Below, piece after piece: positions 54,401 through 60,400 of a stretch of 64,000 bases of DNA. Below the pieces are notes generated by a model. The model made no database searches and had not been told where the DNA came from. It worked only from the letters and a program-made list of their open reading frames with translations. Both the position numbers and the translations under genes were made by a program. Position 1 is the stretch's first letter. Every line of letters begins with the position of its first letter. Source of the stretch: Ophiura sarsii (Eukaryota > Echinodermata > Ophiuroidea > Amphilepidida > Ophiuridae); contig CM069447.1 of NCBI GenBank assembly GCA_035610835.1, forward strand, positions 37,422,057 to 37,486,056, written 5' to 3'.

Positions 54401-57400
54401 AAATGTGTTTAAGGACCCTAAACAGCATCCAAAAAAGTTGGTTTGGTTTAGTACTGTGGGGGTGCATGGGAACCCCCCTGTACATACCCAACTACTTTAC
54501 AAATACAAAATTATACACCCTGTCTGTATTAATTTGCACTGTAAGAAGGCTCGCCAGCTGATCAAACTATAGCCACATGTATACAAAGCACATTATAATA
54601 ATAATAATAATAAAATGCATTATCTCTCTTCATCAAAGCCAACTGCAGTAAGGCCAACAAAAAAAGAAGTTGTGTTGCCCTCAGCGACCGACCCTAAAAT
54701 CGCAAAAATAAGGGTCGGCTTTTTTTTATTTTATTTTTTTTACAATTTATTTATTTTATTGTTTTAGATTTAAATTTGTTCTTAAAGTGTCTAAATGTTA
54801 CTATTTCCTGCTTGAAATGAGAATAAGTAAGCGTAACTAAATGTTTTTAGACTATTATCACACAAGAAACATTAGTTAAATTGACATGGGCCTAGATACC
54901 AAAATTATCTTGACATAAGCCATTCATTTTTCGGCCAAAAAAAAAGAAAAGAGATTACCGTCCGACCCAATTTTAAATAATTAGCACTTGAGGGAAACAC
55001 AACTCTTTTTTTTTTAGCCTAAGTATAAGTATATATAGTGGTACATATGCAGACAAACGGTCTTCCTACAGCACTACAGTCAGCCTAGGTCAATGGCTGG
55101 GTGGACAGGCCAGACCAATAATGGTTCGTTTTTATCCCCTGGCTATAAGAGCCGGAGTGGGACTTCTATCTCAACCAAACTTGGTGACAATAATCTTTGG
55201 GTAAGGAGACTTGAGGTGCTCATGAGGTGTACACATATTGACCTCTAATGACCCCTACATGACCTTTGACCCTTTTAGTCAAAAATTTAAACTGCACTTA
55301 TTGCTGTTTAGGCTATTAATTAAGTAACTACTCAATCTCAACTTAACATGATGACAATAATCTTTAGGTGAAGGGAATTGAGATGACTCATGGGGTGTAC
55401 CAAGATTGACCTCTAATGACCCCTACATGACCTTTGACACCATTTTGTCAAAACCTTAGGACTCTCTCATATGAAAAGTCAAGACTTTGCAATGTCAACC
55501 AAACTTGGTGACACTAATCTTTGGGTGAGGGACTTGAGATGACTTAGACTGGGTCCCCATCTCCTCTATATGGCCGCCATCTTTGAAAATCGCGGACCAA
55601 ATCAAGGACTGGGAAAAGAACATGCGGTGAAAAAGTGTGCGGTTACTCATGGTAATTATCATACATGAATATGCAAACAAATACCGAGCATGTGCATTTG
55701 TGCCCAGCAACAACAGAAATACTACCCGATTGGTCTAATGCAATGCGGCGAACGATCGTCACGCTGTGCCACAGGCAGCAAGTCATGCGCCCTATCGTGT
55801 CAGATGTTATACCACGCTGCGTGAAACTACCAGCACACTGTGGCGTGATGGTGCGTGAACCCATGTTTATTCACGCCGGTTTAGCACACTTTTGGAACTG
55901 TATTTTTTCAATCTTCACATATTGAGCAGCCTTTATAGGGGCCGTGTGTGTAAATAGTGAAGACATGCATGAAGGATACAGTCTAGAGATGACTCTGGGA
56001 TGGAACCGATTGACCTCTGATGACCCACACATGACTAGCTTTGACCCCATTTTATGTAGGGTTTATTGTACCCATGTACCAATTAAAATCCTACTTTGTT
56101 AAGCTTCATTCAGGGTGTCACAAGTTGGGAGTCGTTAATTGATGGCTAATCTGCAAAGTAAAACTGTTCCATAATGTCCGCCAGACTTCCTTATAAGATG
56201 CTCTTGCATTCGCAAATGGGTATTCTCCCACTCCCATTGGCTGAATCTCCCAGCCAGGGGATTCGCAAATCATAATTCGCAAGTTTACGCAAGTTTTGAC
56301 TTGCAGTATTTTTATCCTCCTGGTTTTAAAACCAGAAGGGGATTTTGTAATCACGTCAATGTCCGTCCGTGTGGGGGTGCGTCCGTATGTGCCTTTTGGT
56401 TAGCCTTTTTGGTTAGCCGATTTCCGAATGCCGTTCTTCAGCGATAGGTAGGCCATGGTCAAAAGCTTTGGCTGCTTTTTTGGGGGTCTAATTTGCTTAG
56501 GTCATCTGAGGTCAAAGGTCATCCAGGGGTCAAATCGTAAAAATTGCCCGATTGACTTCGAACTTGGAGAAAAGAAACATGAACACCGGGTGAACATGTC
56601 TAAAATTAATTAGAGGTCATCCGAGGTCAACGGTAATTAGAGGTCATCCAAGGTCAACAAGGGGTTAAATCGTGCAATGAACGTCAAAGGTCAACAAGGG
56701 GGTAAATCGTGCAATGAACACTGGGGGAACATGTCAAGAAATAATTAGAGGTCATCTGAGGTCATCAAGGGGTCAACTCGTAAAAGTTGCCCGATTGACT
56801 TCAAACTTGGAGGAAAAAAACAAACACCGGCCGGATGAACATGTCTAAAATTAATTAGAGGTCATTAGAGGTCATCCAAGGTCAAAGGTCAACAAGGGGT
56901 TAAATCGTGCAATGAACACTGGGGGAATATGTCAACAAATAATTAGAGGTCATCTGATGTCAAAGGTCATCCAGAGGTCAAATCGTAAAAGTTGCCCGAT
57001 TGTGGTCAAACTTGGAGAAAAGAAACATGAACACCAGGGGAACATGACCCTTATGTGACTTTTGGCCTCATTTAGTTGATCTCCTAGCCAGGGGGATTCG
57101 CAAGTCGTGACTTGCAGTATTTTGAAAAGTATTTTTTGTTATTTTCTAATTACTTTTGAGAGAATGTAATAACATTAGTTTAATCAGTTCCAAATTGGCA
57201 AGAAATATGCATTTTTATCTCTCCGCTCGCAAAAGTTATCCAAGCATGCATGTGTTAGTTTGGCATACAAGTGTCACACATTCAATTCGCAATGCGCTAT
57301 GTGAGCGTTATGCATACCCACACTCTTCCAAATTCATAAGTTCACCAATTTGGAACTGACTGAACTGTAGAGAATATACTCTAGTACACACAACTAATAA

Positions 57401-60400
57401 TGATACAAAATATCTACTTATTCTGATGATATCAGGTAGCTTGTTGGGCCCCATCGCCAGCGCAGTGATCGACGGGTTAGAACCCGGTGCCTTCCTGCGA
57501 ATGCCATCAGGATGCGGGGAACAGACAGTGAAATCTTTTGCCCCCAATGTTTATATTTACAAGTATCTCAAGAGCATTGGCCAAGACACTAAATATTTGG
57601 AGGAGACAGCCACAAAATACATAGAAGCTGGTAAGATCATATTTAGGCTTGATATTTCATTACAACTAAAACGATCTGTGCATAAGAGGAACCTTTGACC
57701 TGGACACATTTAATTGTAGCAACTTGACTCCTATTTTATTCCTGAGAAATCTCTTTTTGTGCAGAATCATGTAATGCATCATTTATGGCAGTGACATCAG
57801 AGCATAGTCCAATGATTGCACCTCATTCATACACTCTTAGTAGTGTCGAACCATCAGAAAGCAAGAAACTAAAATACGCGGAGTGCATCGATAGTGTCAA
57901 TGCACTCCGTGTGTGAGCCGTTCAATGTGCGCACCATACTCTTTGATTTGATTCGTTGTTCAGGCATTGTGGGTTCGCCGATTTTTACTGCGGGTGTTAT
58001 CAAACTTGTAAACTTGTTCTTTTTTTAATTTTGATTTGTAGTATCGTGTATGAATTTGGTATTTCCTAAAGAAAGTATAAAAATCAATGCACTTGCGCTT
58101 ACAATAGCACACTCTCCTGCGGTGGTCCTGCCATTATTCACACATCAACAGCTCTCGAAACAACACACGCATTTATTGACCTATAATGATCACACATTTG
58201 ATCGTTGTTTAGCTTGCGTTAGTACCCACGCAATCAGAGACGAATCTAGGCACTCGCGCATAGATGCATCAATTACCAGGATGCGCTCTGACGTCACTGC
58301 ACAGAGTTCCATGAATGAAATACATGTATATTTGCACTAGACTGTATTAAGCAAAACAATTTGACTGTATTGCTATCCTCAGTAGATAACGCAAGACTGC
58401 AGTAAGCATAGAAAACAATATGACTTTATTGCTATCTCCAGTAGATAGCACAAGACTGCATTAAACATAGAAAACAATATGACTGTATTGCTATCTTTAG
58501 TAGATAGCACAAGAATGTATTAAGCAAAACAATATGACTGTATTGCTATCTTCAGTTGATAGCACAAGACTGCATTAAGCATAGAAAACAATAAAAGTGT
58601 ATTGCTATCTTCAAGACTGCATTAAGCATAGAAAACAATTTGACTGTATTGCTATCTTTAGAAGATAGCATAAAATGAAATACATGTATATTTGTTGTCT
58701 TTTTATAACATAACCATGTGCATATCTGTCATGGTGTTTCTACCTCAGGAGTTTCACGTGAAGTGCAGCATTATCGCTCTGACGATGGGGCGTTTTCTGG
58801 AAATCGCTGGTAAGTAGAGCTGATACACAATCTGTTGTTTCACATGAGAAATCCATTACAGTAGATTCATAAACTTTTGCTGCAGTACCATTTCAGTAAA
58901 AGGTAATATCTTCCAATTTAGAGGGAGGTTGAAATCTTAATCTGGTCATTGACAGGGTTCTATATGTTAGCTGCGTCTCAAAGAAGATTTTAAGGTCTAC
59001 CCACAATGCATTGTGTGAATGCCAGCCAACTAAAGCTTTTTTATCCCCCTGGTTTGTAAAACCAGAAGGGGATTTTGTCATCATGTAATGTGTGTCTGTG
59101 CTTCCGTAGGGGGGTGTGCCTTTTGGTTAGCCTTTTTTCCTAATGCTGTATCTTTTGAACGGATGGACGGATTGACTACAAACCTTCAGCGATAGGTAGG
59201 CCATGGTCAAAAGATGTGGCTGCTTGTTTTGGGGTCTAATTTGCGTAAGTCATCTGAGGTCAAAGGTCATCCATAGGTCAAATCGTAAAAGTTGCCCGAT
59301 TGACGTCAAACTTAGAGAAAAGAAACATGAACGCCGGGTGATTATTTTTGGGGGGGTCTAATTTGCATAGGTCATCTGAGGTCAAAGGTCATCTAGGGGT
59401 CAAATCGTAAAAGTTGCACGATTGACTTCAAACTTGGAGAAAAGAAACATGAACACCGGGTGAACATGTCTAAAATAAATTAGAGGTCATCTGAGGTCAA
59501 AGGTCATCCAGAGGTCAAATCGTAAAAGTTGCCCGATTGACGTCAAACTTGGAGACAAGAAACATGAACACCGGGTGAACATGTCTAAAATAAATTAGAG
59601 GTCATCTGAGGTCAAATCGTAAAAGTTGCCCGATTGACGTCAAACTTGGAGACAAGAAACATGAACACCGGGGAACATGTCTAAAATAAATTAGAGGTCA
59701 TCCGAGGTCAACGGTCACTAGAGGTCAACCAAGGTCAAAGGTCAACAAGGGGTTAAATTGTGCAATGAACACCGGGGGGACATGTCAAAAAATAATTAGA
59801 GGTCATCTGAGGTCAAAGGTCATCCAGAGGTCAAATCGTAAAAGTTGCCCGATTGACGTCAAACTTGGAGTAAAGAAACTGAACACCGAGTAACATGTCT
59901 AAAGTTAATTAGAGGTCATCCGAGGTCAACAGTTATTAGGTCATCCCAGGTCAAAGATCACCAAGGGGTTACATCGTGCAATGAACACCAAGGGAACTTG
60001 TCAAAAATAATTAGAGGTCATCCAAGGTCATCTGAGGTCAAAGGTCATCTAGAGGTCAAATCTTTAAAGTTGCCCGATTGACCTCAAACTTGGAGAAAAG
60101 AAACATGAACACCGGGGGAACATGACCTATATATGACCTTTGACCTCATTTAGTTGATCTCCCAGCCAGGGGGATTCGCAAGTCGTGACTTGCAGTATTT
60201 TTCACACAATGCATTTGTCAAGCTCTTAAGTTTAGAAATAAGAAAGGAACACTGATAAATATAATGTATTAATTGATGTAAACTAGAACCTAAGAGCTAC
60301 AAGGATGCACGCGCTATGAAGCTATGATTGTGTGCATATGTCTATGGGAACCGAGACAAATTTGAGACCAGAATTAAGACATTTTGCAAAAATGCAATGC

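Larger units (their letters stand above)
51690..54494. mobile_element. 2.8 kb foldback element with ATGGCCGCC-bearing arms
   Basis: TAGTTGGGTATGTACAGGGG at the left is inverted at the right end (TGTACATACCCAACTA). The arms (about 750-950 bases each) contain ~150-170-base subrepeats with AAAATGGCCGCC, GGGATGTATGT, TTAGACCACTAG and TTTGCTTTGTTAACATA. The flanks show a possible 3-base duplication CTT. The upstream tandem copy (GTGGCTTTACAAATAC at 51555) gives the empty site. No transposase frame seen. Confidence 0.88.
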
